From a virus, in IMG/VR virus record IMGVR_UViG_3300022939_001635, positions 1 to 54,119 of that record: a stretch of DNA of 54,119 nucleotides; one strand, written 5' to 3'. The notes beneath the pieces were generated by a model. It was not told the DNA's origin, ran no database searches, and worked only from the letters and a program-made list of their open reading frames with translations. Both the position numbers and the translations under genes were made by a program. Positions 16,953 through 25,940 of this stretch are shown one piece after another. Each line of letters starts with the position of its first letter. Positions within the stretch are counted from its first letter, which is position 1.

Positions 16953-18097
16953 TAAAACAACTCCGGAGTAATGAGTGGTTCAATTTTGTTCCACAATTCT
17001 GTATTTTTATCCATCCAATGTTCTTTACGTATTTTATTTAATTGCGCATCGTTACGCACAAATAATCCAAAGTCGCCATCAACATTCATTTCATTCTTTA
17101 ATAAATTAATAATTTTTTTGTATGTCACAGGAACTTTTAAATATAAATCTTCAAGATATTGATTTACCCAAGGTTTAATTTCTTGTGGAAGATTTCTTGG
17201 CTGCATCCATTGTGGACCGTCTACAACAACACATTCGTGATATAGATCATTATCATTACAAAAGTCAATTATTTCATGCAATTTATTAACATTATAGATA
17301 CTAATTGCACTATGTACATTTATATTATCAAAATGTTGTTTGTACCATTGTATATTATTAGAGACGTTTTCCCAGTTACTATCTTTTCTTAAAAATTCGT
17401 TTAATTTACCATAACTGTCAATACTTAAATCAATATTTACATTTTTACACTGTTTTAATAAAGATAACAATTCATCATCTGGCAATATACTTACATTTGT
17501 AACTAATAATATTGTTATATTTTCAAGTGTGCATTTATTCAATACTTTTTTAAGTTTTGCTTGCTCCATCATAGGCTCACCACCTAATACTTTAATAAAA
17601 CGCAAGTCACTCAAATCATACGAATCAACAATTGTGTTATCAGTGATAACACCTTTAGGTATTTCCATACCTAGTTTTTTAGCATCACTGTACCAATGTG
17701 TGCTTAATTGAGGCATACACATTCTACATTTGTTATTGCACACATTAGATAAAGCTAAATCAATATTAGTTAATTTTTTTACACGCCCTAGCCCTTCTTC
17801 TTCACTGGGTAATCCAAAATCTCCACCCCATGGTGCAATTAAATCTGTACGCATACTTCTTGCACTGTGTTTTTCATCATCATAGCATTTTCTACAACCA
17901 TGTACGTATTCATCATTGAGCATTTTTTGTCTTAACCAATTCATATACTCGTGATTAAATGGATCAGGATGTGCTACATTTAGATCTTCAGGAACTTCTT
18001 CCTGTCTAAATACACAGCAAGGAAATATCTGCCCATCTGGACGCATTGCCATATGATGGAATGGCATTACACATGCATGTTTAGGTATCTTCTTCAT
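16952..18097 (-). CDS. Radical SAM protein with N-terminal twitch-like Cys domain
   Basis: 381 residues from the ATG at 18097, which has GGAA seven bases upstream; a TTG nine codons earlier is open but unsupported. HACVMPF (Cys9), PCC (27-28), a helix with LRQKMLND, GCRKC and EKHSARSMR form the N-terminal part. The radical SAM motif CNNKCRMC lies near 126 with STHW after it, LGGEP follows, then SIDSYGKLNEFLR. The C-terminal LNKIR replaces LDxxR. It overlaps the dehydrogenase-like gene upstream by 17 bases and the next gene by 1. The family is certain; the function is unknown. Confidence 0.87.
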   Translation of the reverse strand: MKKIPKHACVMPFHHMAMRPDGQIFPCCVFRQEEVPEDLNVAHPDPFNHEYMNWLRQKMLNDEYVHGCRKCYDDEKHSARSMRTDLIAPWGGDFGLPSEEEGLGRVKKLTNIDLALSNVCNNKCRMCMPQLSTHWYSDAKKLGMEIPKGVITDNTIVDSYDLSDLRFIKVLGGEPMMEQAKLKKVLNKCTLENITILLVTNVSILPDDELLSLLKQCKNVNIDLSIDSYGKLNEFLRKDSNWENVSNNIQWYKQHFDNINVHSAISIYNVNKLHEIIDFCNDNDLYHECVVVDGPQWMQPRNLPQEIKPWVNQYLEDLYLKVPVTYKKIINLLKNEMNVDGDFGLFVRNDAQLNKIRKEHWMDKNTELWNKIEPLITPELF

Positions 18098-18644
18098 GCC
18101 ACATTTCCGGTTGCATAGGATCAATACTCAATTCATTAATATTTAAATGTTTTGGTTGATCAACAATCCATTTAATGTAGCTTGCAGCTACATCTATATC
18201 CATACACTTTCTATCTGGATGTTTTTTTTGGTTGTTGCTTAGTGTACCAAAACTGATATATGTGATTTTAGGGCCGCTTGCCCATACACCTGTTAATCCT
18301 AGTGTATTTGAATAATCACGCAATGCTTTCTTTTCTGCATTGTACAGCCAAGCACCGCCTTTTTTTACTCGGTCAGTTGTACTACCTATATTGATAATAT
18401 GACAGTTGTGTTTTTCTAACACACATTTTTTATAAACAATATCTAACAAACTGGTTTGATTAAATCTAAACAATGCACTGCAATTTATAAAAATATCGTG
18501 TGCCAATACTGCTTCTGCACAACGTTCCATATCTAATTTTTTACCAAAATCATAACCTGTTTCTCTGCTGATAAATTCAGCATTAGGATATATTTTTGCT
18601 AAAGATGCAGCAAGTCCTTCATTGGCATTACCTGTTATAATCAT
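18081..18644 (-). CDS. Short-chain dehydrogenase/reductase-like protein
   Basis: 187 residues, shorter than the usual 240-260. ITGNANEGL at residues 3-11 sits where the TGxxxGxG dinucleotide motif is expected (altered Gly spacing). HDIFINCSA corresponds to the NxAG strand, HIINIGST to the catalytic Ser strand, and YNAEKKAL (about residues 122-129) to the catalytic YxxxK. The C-terminal part after the active site is shortened. An NAD(P)-dependent oxidation or reduction of a sugar or alcohol is the family role, but the substrate is unknown. It overlaps genes on both sides by 17 bases, keeping it inside the radical SAM operon. Confidence 0.6.
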   Translation of the reverse strand: MIITGNANEGLAASLAKIYPNAEFISRETGYDFGKKLDMERCAEAVLAHDIFINCSALFRFNQTSLLDIVYKKCVLEKHNCHIINIGSTTDRVKKGGAWLYNAEKKALRDYSNTLGLTGVWASGPKITYISFGTLSNNQKKHPDRKCMDIDVAASYIKWIVDQPKHLNINELSIDPMQPEMWHEEDT

Positions 18645-19782
18645 TCATAACTCCTAAATCTATGTGATTTCCTAAAACATCAAAAAATCTATCTTGCTTC
18701 ATACTCTTTGGCGCACACAATCCACATCCACATGTTTGTTTAGGACAAACAACAGTGGGCAAAGTTCCAGTTTCCATTTGTGCTTTAAGATCTTCGATTA
18801 ATTTTTTACCTTCACTAATTTTACCTATACGTCCTCGTTTACCATCGAAACGTGCTTGACAAGTTTGGTGATGATAAATGCTGTCTGTTTGTTGTTCTAA
18901 ATGTAAGAAGAACCAGTTTACACTGCAATTCCATCCTTTGAATTCTCTAAAGTCTACAAAGTTGCTTTTGCGTGATTCACTTCCGTTGTGTAACAACATA
19001 TCCCTACTACCACAACACGGACGTCCGATACTGTTGCCAAGTTTTTTAGCATTCTTTACTACATCACCGGCAGCACTACTTGCATATAGTGCATCATTTT
19101 TTTGTTTCCAGTAGTTTTTCATCCATGCCAATTGTTCTTCGCTGTACTTGTGTGCAAATGTAGGCTTGCTATCAGGCTCTTCACCGATAACTCTTGGCAC
19201 AAAATCTACTTCATGCTGTCTTAAAAACTCGCAAAGTTCTACACACTCATCAAAATATTCAGCATGAAACATAACATTTACGCTAACTGTGAAATCAAAC
19301 ATACCACCTGCGTAATGAAACTGGAGAATTCTGTCTTTTACCTGTTGTTTAAGTTTGTTATCGCTTTCTGCATGATAACTTACCGTAGCATGACCAAAGT
19401 TATTCATTACAGCATAACCCATTTTTTCACTCATGGCACCATTAGTAGTAAGAGCAAATCCTGCTTCCCAACGATCAGCATATTTTTCTTCATAAGACTT
19501 ACGCAAGTATTCTGCAAAAGGTATAAAATTAGGATTTACAGTTGGCTCGCCTCCAGTAAAACCAAAATTTGCTTCTTTAAAATTTCTATACGTCATATAC
19601 AAGTCAGTATATTCAAATAAAAAATCTACATTGTTTTTTAGTTCTTCAAGCGTAGCATGTTTACTAAAATTGTCATGCCTATGTGCTGGACAGTATGTGC
19701 AATCGTAATTACACCGACGTCCTGTATCCCAAGTAACTTGAAAAACCTTACCTGTTAATAGGTCAATTGTGTCAAAACTCAT
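18628..19782 (-). CDS. Radical SAM protein with C-terminal SPASM-like Cys region
   Basis: 384 residues. The core begins at once: radical SAM motif CNYDCTYC at 24-31 and TGGEP near 78, then a LTTNGAMS strand and a VSYHAES strand. The C-terminal third is Cys rich: GRPCCGSRD, GWNCSVNW, HHQTCQARFDGKRGRIG, then VVCPKQTCGCGLCAPK. This resembles a SPASM-type double-cluster domain and is the fused counterpart of the split pair at 12569/12190. It does not have the N-terminal Cys domain of its neighbours. It follows a PP-loop gene with an 11-base overlap. Which molecule it acts on is unknown. Confidence 0.85.
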   Translation of the reverse strand: MSFDTIDLLTGKVFQVTWDTGRRCNYDCTYCPAHRHDNFSKHATLEELKNNVDFLFEYTDLYMTYRNFKEANFGFTGGEPTVNPNFIPFAEYLRKSYEEKYADRWEAGFALTTNGAMSEKMGYAVMNNFGHATVSYHAESDNKLKQQVKDRILQFHYAGGMFDFTVSVNVMFHAEYFDECVELCEFLRQHEVDFVPRVIGEEPDSKPTFAHKYSEEQLAWMKNYWKQKNDALYASSAAGDVVKNAKKLGNSIGRPCCGSRDMLLHNGSESRKSNFVDFREFKGWNCSVNWFFLHLEQQTDSIYHHQTCQARFDGKRGRIGKISEGKKLIEDLKAQMETGTLPTVVCPKQTCGCGLCAPKSMKQDRFFDVLGNHIDLGVMNDYNR

Positions 19783-20596
19783 TTATTTCCTTTATTACTT
19801 GCTGTACCCTGTTGTTTGCCCATTTACGTTCTTCGCACCACCAGCACTGTTCGCATTCTGGAATAAACATGCCATCTTTGTAATCTTTAAAATGTCCGCA
19901 GGCATCCTTTACAACATCGTGATGATTTATATCGCCTTCACAACTGCGTGTTGTGTTATACAAATCCAATATATTGTGTATATGATACTGTGCAACAATC
20001 CAATCTTTTTTAACAAATCTAAAAGGATGCACAAATGTAGTATTTACTTTGCCGCTGTAGAACCATAGATCTGTTAATTGTCCATCTTCTGCATCTTTGT
20101 CTCTGTTTGTCATGCGATCTTCACGTAAATCATCAGGATTTTTGCTGGTTGCATTATATACTGCATCTAAATTATATTCCCATCCTGCAAATTTATTAAA
20201 ACTACCAACAATAATTTGGTCTCCGCTACGGCCTTCTATCACAGGACCAATAACTCCATGTTCTAATTCAGGTGGAATATATGTTGTATACCTGTTTTCA
20301 ATAATATAAGGAAACATGTCTTTTAATTTGTTAAAAACTTGCATAGAAATATGCCCTTGCCAGGGCCTTGTTTCCCAACAACGTTGATATGTAATTACAT
20401 CAACTTTAGTGTTTAGATTGTAACGTTGAATAATACTACAAAGCAAATATGTTAATAACGCACTATCTGCTCCGCCACTGAGATTTACACCAACTCTTTG
20501 CCACTTGCTGTCAAACGGAATAGTAAGATGAGACACAGTATGTAGTAATACAGTATCAGCAATATTTTTATAAAGACTATTGTTTGCTTCATACAT
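19772..20596 (-). CDS. PP-loop ATPase with QueC-like Cys motif
   Basis: 274 residues. VNLSGGADSALLTYL near 37-51 is the PP-loop (SGGxDS) of ATP pyrophosphatases, which adenylate carbonyl or carboxyl groups. The C-terminus has SCEGD, then ECEQCWWCEERKW; one Cys plus CxxCxxC resembles the zinc site of QueC (7-cyano-7-deazaguanine synthase). Overall sequence is not plainly QueC, and relatives include NAD synthetase-like and asparagine synthetase-like domains. It is a paralogue of 21914-22762; the pair brackets one radical SAM gene. ATP-dependent amidation, nitrile formation or thiolation is inferred only from the fold. Confidence 0.7.
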   Translation of the reverse strand: MYEANNSLYKNIADTVLLHTVSHLTIPFDSKWQRVGVNLSGGADSALLTYLLCSIIQRYNLNTKVDVITYQRCWETRPWQGHISMQVFNKLKDMFPYIIENRYTTYIPPELEHGVIGPVIEGRSGDQIIVGSFNKFAGWEYNLDAVYNATSKNPDDLREDRMTNRDKDAEDGQLTDLWFYSGKVNTTFVHPFRFVKKDWIVAQYHIHNILDLYNTTRSCEGDINHHDVVKDACGHFKDYKDGMFIPECEQCWWCEERKWANNRVQQVIKEINEF

Positions 20597-21917
20597 TATA
20601 TACTAGTTCTCCGTCTACAAACTTAAAACGTTGTATATGATCATTGAAGTTTTGATTCCATAATGCGTCTGATTTAGGAATATACTTTAATAATGCTTGA
20701 TAATCTTTATTTGTGGCTTGGTGTTTCATAACATATTCTCGTACTTGCTCAATGGCTTGTAATGCACTGGTAATATCAGTCCACCATCCGTATTTTATTT
20801 CTTCATCCCAAACATAATTATACATTTCTTTGGTTGTAAGTATGTTTTTCCTGCGTTCTTTGTCTATTTTAATAACCGCATTCCTAGCGTTTTCAATTTC
20901 GTTTAAAGTAGGACCTCTAAATTTTAACATCATTACACTTGGATTTAAATATGCAGGTGTATAAACTATACTGCAATTTATGTAATCTAATTCGAGAGAC
21001 AAAAAACCACGCATAACGTCTTCAAATTCCATCAACTGATATACACTTGTAGTACATACCAAGTTGATATGACTGTGCTTGTTATCAACTGCTTTGAATT
21101 TTTCTATGTTTTCTTTTAACTTGTTCCAATCGCCTTGTCTAAAGTATGGATACAATCGAGGACCTGCATCTACACTTATCATTATATTACAATATCCAAA
21201 TTTTTTCAAGAGAAAACTGAGTTTTTCTGGATCAAAATCTGCATTAAAATTACTGTGAAATATAATTTTTATGTTTTTAGCATTTGGGTGTTCACTGAGT
21301 TTTTCAAGTGTAGGCAAAAACTGTTTTTGATATAGTACTTCGCCGCCTGCAAAATCAATGCGTTCCAAGTTAGGAAAGTTTTTGTTTAAATCTTCTGCTA
21401 TTTCCAATGCACGTTTAGTACTGATTTGCATCGTAAAATCGTCATCCATTGATGACCTATGCATACGTCCTGTAAGTTGATGCAATTGATATTTGTGATC
21501 TTCCTCATCGGGCTCATATCCTTTAAGTTTTTTCATCCAACCGCTACTAAACACTTGACTACAATGCAAGCACGCCATATTACAACTATGACTAAAACGT
21601 ATTTCTACTGTTTTTAAACCTTCAAAATCTACTTCACCTGTTTCTGGATTATAATGTTCGAGATCTGCTTCTTGTTCTTGACGCATACTTGTGCCGCTAC
21701 GGTCACGTTCTACATGCTCGCACATGTCGCAACCAAAACTCCATTCACCACGCATCATTTCTAATCTGTGCTTGCGGAATAGTTCATTGTTGTAAAACTC
21801 ACTGGGCAGCCAGGCATCATCTAAAATTTGCATTTTTTCATGCTGCTGCGGACAACTTGTTACAAAGCCATTTTTAAAGTTCAATCCACCTATTGTATAG
21901 TAGCAAGGTAAACTCAT
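20589..21917 (-). CDS. Radical SAM protein with N-terminal Cys domain, divergent GGEV
   Basis: 442 residues. The N-terminal domain has Cys5 and Cys22 (single, not CC) and GCDMC followed by RDRSGTSMR, with no PW motif. The radical SAM motif CNMACLHC lies near 112 with SSGW after it. The SAM-binding motif reads AGGEV instead of GGEP. SVDAGPRLYPYFR gives the family strand. The C-terminus is longer and lacks the LDxxR...P tail. It lies between the two PP-loop genes with 4- and 8-base overlaps, so it may act with them on one substrate. It is the most divergent member of the N-terminal-Cys family here. Confidence 0.83.
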   Translation of the reverse strand: MSLPCYYTIGGLNFKNGFVTSCPQQHEKMQILDDAWLPSEFYNNELFRKHRLEMMRGEWSFGCDMCEHVERDRSGTSMRQEQEADLEHYNPETGEVDFEGLKTVEIRFSHSCNMACLHCSQVFSSGWMKKLKGYEPDEEDHKYQLHQLTGRMHRSSMDDDFTMQISTKRALEIAEDLNKNFPNLERIDFAGGEVLYQKQFLPTLEKLSEHPNAKNIKIIFHSNFNADFDPEKLSFLLKKFGYCNIMISVDAGPRLYPYFRQGDWNKLKENIEKFKAVDNKHSHINLVCTTSVYQLMEFEDVMRGFLSLELDYINCSIVYTPAYLNPSVMMLKFRGPTLNEIENARNAVIKIDKERRKNILTTKEMYNYVWDEEIKYGWWTDITSALQAIEQVREYVMKHQATNKDYQALLKYIPKSDALWNQNFNDHIQRFKFVDGELVYNV

Positions 21918-22762
21918 AAATTCTCCAATAGAAAGCCATTACAATTATCTAATCCCCATTGCTTTTCTTGACAGAAAAAACAATGTCCGCACTCTGGAGG
22001 ATATTGCCTATTGTGTCTGTATTCTTCACCAAACTCTGCAACATCACCTTCGCAACTACGTGTAAGTTTTAGCAAATCCCACTGATTGTAATTATGATAC
22101 TGTGCCATTGTAAAGTTTTTGCGTAATAAACCAAATGGATTGATAGCAGGGCCGCTAATAGCCCAATCCCAATTGTCTTTCATATATTCTTCATTGCGGA
22201 ATGTAGGTTCGTCTTCAGTAGCGAACGGAGGATTCATTGTTATACCTGTATAAATCAAATCGATCTTATACCTATGCATTACATATTCTTGGAAATCCAA
22301 TGTGCATAATACATCACAATTTGCTTCTCTTGGTAATTTTGTAAACAAATGTTCTTTACCCAAACGTGTAAGCGGCACATCTTCAAACTCAGGAGGTAAA
22401 AATCCCCATACTTGTTCTTGTATGATATTTGGAAAACGTGCTTTTAGATAATTGTACACATCTTCTGCCATAGGAGCAAGCCAAGGTTTTTCTTTCCAAA
22501 AACGTACAAGTGTCATACAATAAATTTTATTATTATAATTGTTTTTTTCTATGTAATCACACAGCATGTATGTTAGTATACTGCTGTCTGCACCACCGCT
22601 TAAACTTACAAGTAAGTTTTTCGCATTTGGATCAAAATGCACTGGTAACCCATTTATTCTATGTATATCAGGATATGGACGAAAAAGCATTTCATAAGTT
22701 TTTATAAACTTTTCATCTTTATAACCTGATTCTAAATAGTCAAGATAATGTTTATCGTCCAT
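21914..22762 (-). CDS. PP-loop ATPase with QueC-like Cys motif
   Basis: 282 residues from the ATG at 22762, which has AAGGA eight bases upstream; the TTG one codon earlier is not needed. LLVSLSGGADSSILTYML near 51-67 is the PP-loop. The C-terminus has TRSCEGD and ECGHCFFCQEKQW, the same one-plus-three Cys pattern as the paralogue at 19772. The shared middle motif (AQYHNYNQWDLLKLTRSCEGD here, AQYHIHNILDLYNTTRSCEGD there, quoted in part) shows recent duplication of function. It is probably an ATP-dependent activating enzyme. Its placement between two radical SAM genes suggests joint action. Confidence 0.7.
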   Translation of the reverse strand: MDDKHYLDYLESGYKDEKFIKTYEMLFRPYPDIHRINGLPVHFDPNAKNLLVSLSGGADSSILTYMLCDYIEKNNYNNKIYCMTLVRFWKEKPWLAPMAEDVYNYLKARFPNIIQEQVWGFLPPEFEDVPLTRLGKEHLFTKLPREANCDVLCTLDFQEYVMHRYKIDLIYTGITMNPPFATEDEPTFRNEEYMKDNWDWAISGPAINPFGLLRKNFTMAQYHNYNQWDLLKLTRSCEGDVAEFGEEYRHNRQYPPECGHCFFCQEKQWGLDNCNGFLLENL

Positions 22763-24152
22763 CAAATATGTCCTTCATATCAGGAAATACTTCTGAAAAA
22801 CTGTTACCACGTTGAGCATCGCATCTTTGTAAAAATTCCTCCATCTCTGGCAAACGTCTACTCCAGTCTTCGCTTTCCATAAAACTTAACATGCCTTTTA
22901 GTCGTTTTATACCATAAGGTGCAGCATCAAACATGTCTTTAGTAATCTTGCCTTTGTGCCAAACAGGCACACCAAGTTCCCAGTTTTCTTCCCACCAAGG
23001 ATAAAATTCTTCATATTTCTTACGCACTTCTGCTTTAAACCATTCTGGTAATACTTTTACATTCAAGTGTGGCGGATGATACACAAAGTGATAATTTATT
23101 CCACCTGCACCAAATGGCCACATATTGATTTTGTTAAAGTTTTGTGTTAGTTTCCATTTTATAAAGTCTGGCAAATAATAAATGTTTAGAGCTTGTACTG
23201 CACAAGCAATTGTAACTTCTACATTATTGCTTGTTTCTTTATCTAATATATGAAATACTTCTTCTGTGCGTTTCCACTTACTTGGGTAACGAATATAATC
23301 ATTCATTTCATGTATGCTATCTACACTATAATGAAAACGCACTAATTTAAATTCTTTCCATAAATCAAATAAGTCTTCACGCCACTCTACACCATTTGAG
23401 TTATAACGCAGTTCCAAATCTTTTGCTATACCTTGACGTATTGCTTCTTCAAGTATTTCATAATGTTCTTCAATGATAAGACTTTCGCCGCCTGCAAAAT
23501 AAATTTGCTGCATATTTGGCATTTGCTCATAAAACTGTTCCCAGAACACAGGATTTTGCTTGTGCCAGTTGTAACTACTGCCATTGGTGCTGCCTTTGTC
23601 TTGCCATTGCATTGTTTCTTTTAAAGATTCATTTTTTACTTCTGGAAATATCTTTTTGTAGTCTTTAATCCATCCGCTTGAATCGTGTGGGCTACACATT
23701 ACACAAGCAAGTTGACATTTTGTACCAAAACGTAAATCAATATATGCTAATTGCGGTGGTACTTCTCCGTCCTCAGTTGTATTTGCAAGAAGTTCATCTA
23801 CATTAGTTCTTTGACTCCAGTATGCAGTTTCCCACATACGTTTGGAATTGTGTCCTGCTTCTTCTTCTTTGTAACACTTTAAGCAACTAGGTGGCTTTTC
23901 ACCGTTCATCATTTGCTTGCGCACATTTTTCATATATTTGCTGTTCCAAGCAGTTTGAAAATCTGTAACATTTAAGTTGTTTGGTTTGCCGTCATCTGTT
24001 TTGAGAATACCAACTTGTCCGCCGTGTTCTTTGTCATTGGTAGGGCCAACACTTGATGCATTTGCTGTACAACACACACGCATACTACCGTCTGGCCTTG
24101 TACTTAGATGCACCCAAGGAAGGATGCAGAATGTATCACTAACTTTAGTCAT
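22752..24152 (-). CDS. Radical SAM protein with N-terminal twitch-like Cys domain, GGES variant
   Basis: 466 residues, the longest sibling. FCILPW (Cys9), VCC (27-28), AWNSKYMKNVRKQMM, CLKC and EEAGHNSKR form the N-terminal domain. The radical SAM motif CQLACVMC lies near 151 with SSGW after it. The SAM motif is AGGES, not GGEP. SVDSIHEMNDYIRYP and the tail CDAQRGNSF...FPDM follow the family. Like the gene at 15630 it has extra segments before GGE and in the last third. It overlaps the upstream SGNH-like gene by 8 bases and the downstream PP-loop gene by 11. Likely active; substrate unknown. Confidence 0.87.
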   Translation of the reverse strand: MTKVSDTFCILPWVHLSTRPDGSMRVCCTANASSVGPTNDKEHGGQVGILKTDDGKPNNLNVTDFQTAWNSKYMKNVRKQMMNGEKPPSCLKCYKEEEAGHNSKRMWETAYWSQRTNVDELLANTTEDGEVPPQLAYIDLRFGTKCQLACVMCSPHDSSGWIKDYKKIFPEVKNESLKETMQWQDKGSTNGSSYNWHKQNPVFWEQFYEQMPNMQQIYFAGGESLIIEEHYEILEEAIRQGIAKDLELRYNSNGVEWREDLFDLWKEFKLVRFHYSVDSIHEMNDYIRYPSKWKRTEEVFHILDKETSNNVEVTIACAVQALNIYYLPDFIKWKLTQNFNKINMWPFGAGGINYHFVYHPPHLNVKVLPEWFKAEVRKKYEEFYPWWEENWELGVPVWHKGKITKDMFDAAPYGIKRLKGMLSFMESEDWSRRLPEMEEFLQRCDAQRGNSFSEVFPDMKDIFDGR

Positions 24153-24885
24153 TTACTGCCTTTTCTATCATAGGTTTTATATACACTTCAACTAATTCAT
24201 ATTGTGCTTCATTTGTTAAATGGGCTTCGTCTGGTCCAATATGTTCTCGTTTTTTATTACCTTTTATATTTCTAAAATATTCTAATGCACTAGGTATAGT
24301 ATGATGATCGCCTACTCTACCTGGTCGTGGATCATACACCCAAACTATTGGACGTATTTTTAAATGTTTACAAAGTGTTTTTGTTGCATGAACATCAATA
24401 AGACCTTGCATATAGAATTGTTTTGCTCTTACCAACATTAGGTTAATATCACACCAAGTTTTTGCTTTTTTAAGCGGAACATCTCCTAATACTGTATTTT
24501 TCCAACGTTTTTCATTCAACCACGGTGTATAATAGACATTTCTGTGCTTCATAAATCTTGGATAAAAGTTTTTAATTTTGCTCGGATCTTGTCCAACTTC
24601 TCTTTCCATTTTATCAAACCAGTATGAACCATCATGGAAACTTTTGTGTGTTCTATTTTCTACATTTTCAATTAACAGGTGAGTAATATTATATGTTTCT
24701 TTCAAATAAACAGTATATTGTAAAAAACGTTCACTTCCAAAACCTTGGAAAGCACAATTTATAAAATCATAATCGGGCATAAAATGTTTACACACATCTG
24801 CCATGTCATCACTCACTTGATTAGAGTCTTGATGATTATTTCCTTTACTGTTGCTACTACCAATTATTCCAACTTTAATGTCCAT
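24145..24885 (-). CDS. SGNH/GDSL-like protein
   Basis: 246 residues. VGIIGSSNSKG at 5-15 occupies the block I position (GSS instead of GDS), NCAFQGFGSERFL near 43-55 supplies a Gly/Ser region, LLIENVENR follows a strand, and GPDEAHLTNEAQ near 221 fits the terminal DxxH block. No signal peptide. It sits 11 bases after the preceding radical SAM gene, one of few real gaps in the operon, with no strong ribosome site (TAAGTACAG). An esterase or acyltransferase role is inferred from the block pattern, and the residue changes leave room for loss of catalysis. Confidence 0.5.
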   Translation of the reverse strand: MDIKVGIIGSSNSKGNNHQDSNQVSDDMADVCKHFMPDYDFINCAFQGFGSERFLQYTVYLKETYNITHLLIENVENRTHKSFHDGSYWFDKMEREVGQDPSKIKNFYPRFMKHRNVYYTPWLNEKRWKNTVLGDVPLKKAKTWCDINLMLVRAKQFYMQGLIDVHATKTLCKHLKIRPIVWVYDPRPGRVGDHHTIPSALEYFRNIKGNKKREHIGPDEAHLTNEAQYELVEVYIKPMIEKAVND

Positions 24886-24896
24886 ACTGTACTTAG

Positions 24897-25940
24897 TTAA
24901 TTATGTACGTAGTTTATTTCATTATGATATGCTTTGTTTTTTGCACATGTTCTAATACACCTAGTAAAATGCAACGGATGTGTAGGTTCCCAACTTGCTT
25001 CTAAAAGTTCACTAAACCATTCATGTTTCTGTATTTCTTTTATACTATGATGTTGTAAACTATTCCAATTTGGATCAAAGTGATTGAGTTTATCAACAAT
25101 TCTCTCTTTGTTTTTAAATGCACTATCCCACAAAAAACAACAAGGCCACATAGTTTGATCACTTGCTATAAAAATTTCATTTTCATGAATGTACTTGCAA
25201 ACAACAGTTTTTAATATTTCTTCAGTATTTTTTCTGTCTGCTTTATTTGCCTTATATTCTGTAATAAATTTATCTAAATCTTTTACAACATCTTTTTTAC
25301 TGTGTTCTTTTTTACCTGTTGTTGTAATTTTTTGTTCTACTTTGTTGTCTTTTTTTCCAAGTTTTGCAATCCAATCATGATAACTGTTGCGCATACCTGT
25401 GCGAGTTGCAAATTCAAATCCTAATACTGCTGCATTTGCTTTGGCTGTTGCTAGTTCATGTTCATTGTGATCAAATACAATGTATATCCAAGTGGCATGC
25501 TTTTCTGGTGCTGCTTGAGAAAATGCTATTATGTTACGTTCTACGATATTCCATTTGGTATTGACTCGATATATGTGATTTGTTTCTTTGTGTCCGTCTA
25601 TACAAAAATGTATGTGTACTAAACCAGGATGCTGTGCTGCTACATTTCCTAGTTCTGTCCACCAATTTGCTGTATTATACCCGCCGTTTGTGCTAACTTC
25701 ACAATAACCGCCCAAATCAGTTAAATATTTTATCATATCCAAAAAGTCAGGATTAACAATTGGATCTCCTAACACACCACAAAATTTAAATTCATATCCA
25801 GTGTAATCATGTGTAGGAAAAATACGTTGTAAATCTGCTAAACTAAAACTATTGATTTGTAGTTTGTCTTTGTTAAGTGTTCTAGCACAGCCAGGACAAG
25901 CTGCATTGCAATCACTGGTAATTTCTAGTTCTACTTTCAC
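24897..25940 (-). CDS. Radical SAM protein with C-terminal SPASM-like region (GTG start)
   Basis: 347 residues from a GTG at 25938-25940 that overlaps the upstream stop (GTGA), with GGAG ten bases upstream. The radical SAM motif CNAACPGC is at 11-18. The usual GGEP is replaced by GVLGDPI near 55, shared with the next gene upstream. STNGGY and IHFCIDG follow. The C-terminal part has CKYIHENEIFIASDQTMWPCCFLW and later RCIRTCAKN, which reads as a SPASM-like auxiliary cluster domain. It is a paralogue of 25937-27016 and both are unlike the N-terminal-Cys family. Function unknown. Confidence 0.82.
   Translation of the reverse strand: MKVELEITSDCNAACPGCARTLNKDKLQINSFSLADLQRIFPTHDYTGYEFKFCGVLGDPIVNPDFLDMIKYLTDLGGYCEVSTNGGYNTANWWTELGNVAAQHPGLVHIHFCIDGHKETNHIYRVNTKWNIVERNIIAFSQAAPEKHATWIYIVFDHNEHELATAKANAAVLGFEFATRTGMRNSYHDWIAKLGKKDNKVEQKITTTGKKEHSKKDVVKDLDKFITEYKANKADRKNTEEILKTVVCKYIHENEIFIASDQTMWPCCFLWDSAFKNKERIVDKLNHFDPNWNSLQHHSIKEIQKHEWFSELLEASWEPTHPLHFTRCIRTCAKNKAYHNEINYVHN

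Noticed and set aside
19264-19620. 118-residue plus-strand open frame opposite a radical SAM gene
   Set aside because: It lies fully inside the well-supported gene at 18628-19782, with no ribosome site; low-complexity, hydrophobic and Lys/Phe-rich as expected of antisense AT-rich DNA.
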